This document shows, piece after piece, positions 63,423 through 64,000 of a DNA stretch of 64,000 nt. The DNA lies in assembly GCA_036273715.1 (NCBI GenBank), contig DASUHB010000013.1:1-64000 (forward strand). The letters run 5' to 3'. Source of the stretch: Gemmatimonadaceae bacterium (GTDB lineage: Bacteria; Gemmatimonadota; Gemmatimonadetes; Gemmatimonadales; Gemmatimonadaceae). The notes under the pieces were generated by a model, which worked only from the letters and a program-made list of their open reading frames with translations, was not told the DNA's origin and ran no database searches. Made by a program: the position numbers and the translations under genes. Within the stretch, counting starts at the first letter, position 1, and each line of letters starts with the position of its first letter.

Positions 63423-64000
63423 TCAGGCCGTCGCGTCCGCGTTGTAGCGGTTCTGGGCGGCCGCGATCCCGTCGCGGACCCAGGTCTCGACGGCGCCCGT
63501 GATCTGCGGATAGAGCGATACGATGACGTCCCGGTCCGCCGATCCGAACGGCGACAACACGAAGCTCGCCAGCTCGCCGATGCGGCGCTCGGGATCCACC
63601 GGCCGCACCCCGATGCGCAGCCGGCCGTAGTCGCGCGAACCGATTTCGTGCTCGATGCTCTTGAGCCCGTTGTGTCCGCCGGCGCTGCCGTTGGCCCGCA
63701 ATCGAATGCGCCCAACCGGAAGCGCGACGTCATCCACCACGACGAGCAAGTCGGCGGCCGGGTCGAAGGTCGGACGGCGCAGGTACGGCACCAGCGCGTG
63801 TCCGCTCAGATTCATGTACGTGAGCGGTTGGAGCAGCGTCACGTGCGCCGCGCCTAACCGGCCCGATGCGGCGGCCGCCTGTCCGTCCGCGCGCCAGGGT
63901 CCGAGATGCCAAACGTCGGCCAGGTGGTCCACCACCCACCAGCCGACGTTGTGGCGTGTGCGCTCGTATTCACGCCCCGGATTGCCCAGGCCGACGATCA
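63423..64000 (-). CDS. pth: Peptidyl-tRNA hydrolase (N-terminus outside window)
   Basis: The frame is open to the window edge. It starts IVGLGNPGREYERTRHNVG and continues PLTYMNLSG (the Asn ligand and Met are conserved), VVVDDVALPVGRIRLRANGSAGGHNGLKSI and RLRIGVRP; the C-terminal helices are complete. Pth recycles tRNA from peptidyl-tRNA. The catalytic His is in RHNVG and the Asp in VVVDDV. Only the first few residues lie beyond base 64000. Confidence 0.95.
   Translation of the reverse strand, partial: IVGLGNPGREYERTRHNVGWWVVDHLADVWHLGPWRADGQAAAASGRLGAAHVTLLQPLTYMNLSGHALVPYLRRPTFDPAADLLVVVDDVALPVGRIRLRANGSAGGHNGLKSIEHEIGSRDYGRLRIGVRPVDPERRIGELASFVLSPFGSADRDVIVSLYPQITGAVETWVRDGIAAAQNRYNADATA

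Overview
The window is GC-rich (roughly two-thirds GC by eye) and tightly packed, with many genes joined by ATGA or GTGA stop/start overlaps. It encodes an outer-membrane lifestyle: apolipoprotein N-acyltransferase (Lnt), a LolA-like carrier, lipoproteins, CsgG-like secreted proteins and beta-barrel proteins. Together with very large BNR/sortilin-type and TolB-propeller proteins and an ABC permease fused to an M1 aminopeptidase, this suggests a Gemmatimonadota-like Gram-negative bacterium. The phylum is inferred from gene content, not from an rRNA marker. No rRNA, tRNA or CRISPR array was seen.

Region 1 (1 to about 4970) is the right part of an integrative element that continues off the left edge. 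It carries an HTH/excisionase-like protein (partial), two small unknown proteins, a DciA (DUF721)-like helicase loader, a phage-O-like replication initiator, a DnaB-like helicase, a tiny unknown protein and a large serine recombinase. It sits inside comM (yifB): the 3' part of comM (about 4961-6295) continues in a different frame directly after the junction, and the last ~20 codons of the recombinase are read out of comM sequence.

Region 2 (6.3-30 kb, all plus strand) is chromosomal: a JAMM-like secreted protein, LarE, a 2'-5' RNA ligase-like protein, an NtrC-type regulator, an aldehyde dehydrogenase, signal peptidase I, a short RpoD-like sigma factor, a VapBC toxin-antitoxin pair, a 1077-residue BNR protein, YajQ, RimO, HemL, a SpoIID-like lipoprotein, a Gfo/Idh oxidoreductase, Lnt, and the two subunits of a hydantoinase/oxoprolinase-type enzyme. 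Region 3 (30-41.2 kb, mostly minus) holds two CsgG-like proteins around a beta-barrel-like protein and a CRP-type regulator, an MBL hydrolase, an M20 amidohydrolase, rpmE (plus), and the ABC-2 permease/M1 peptidase fusion with its ATPase. Region 4 (41.4-46.9 kb, plus) is prfA-prmC-ylbF-like-tmk-S41 protease-DUF2520. prfA appears to start with CTG.

Region 5 (46.9-64 kb, minus) contains two long runs. One is rsfS, a HExxH/propeller/beta-barrel giant, two SPOR-domain proteins, smc, an MBL hydrolase, aroF and lolA. The other is pth, ychF, rpsF, rpsR, a DUF2232 membrane protein and rplI. Across the whole window the heptamer GTTAGGC (or its complement GCCTAAC) occurs about 95 times by eye, most often as CGTTAGGC. 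That is more than ten times the expected rate and is the strongest unexplained signal here. Intergenic regions share a second element family built from GGCGGACA arms.
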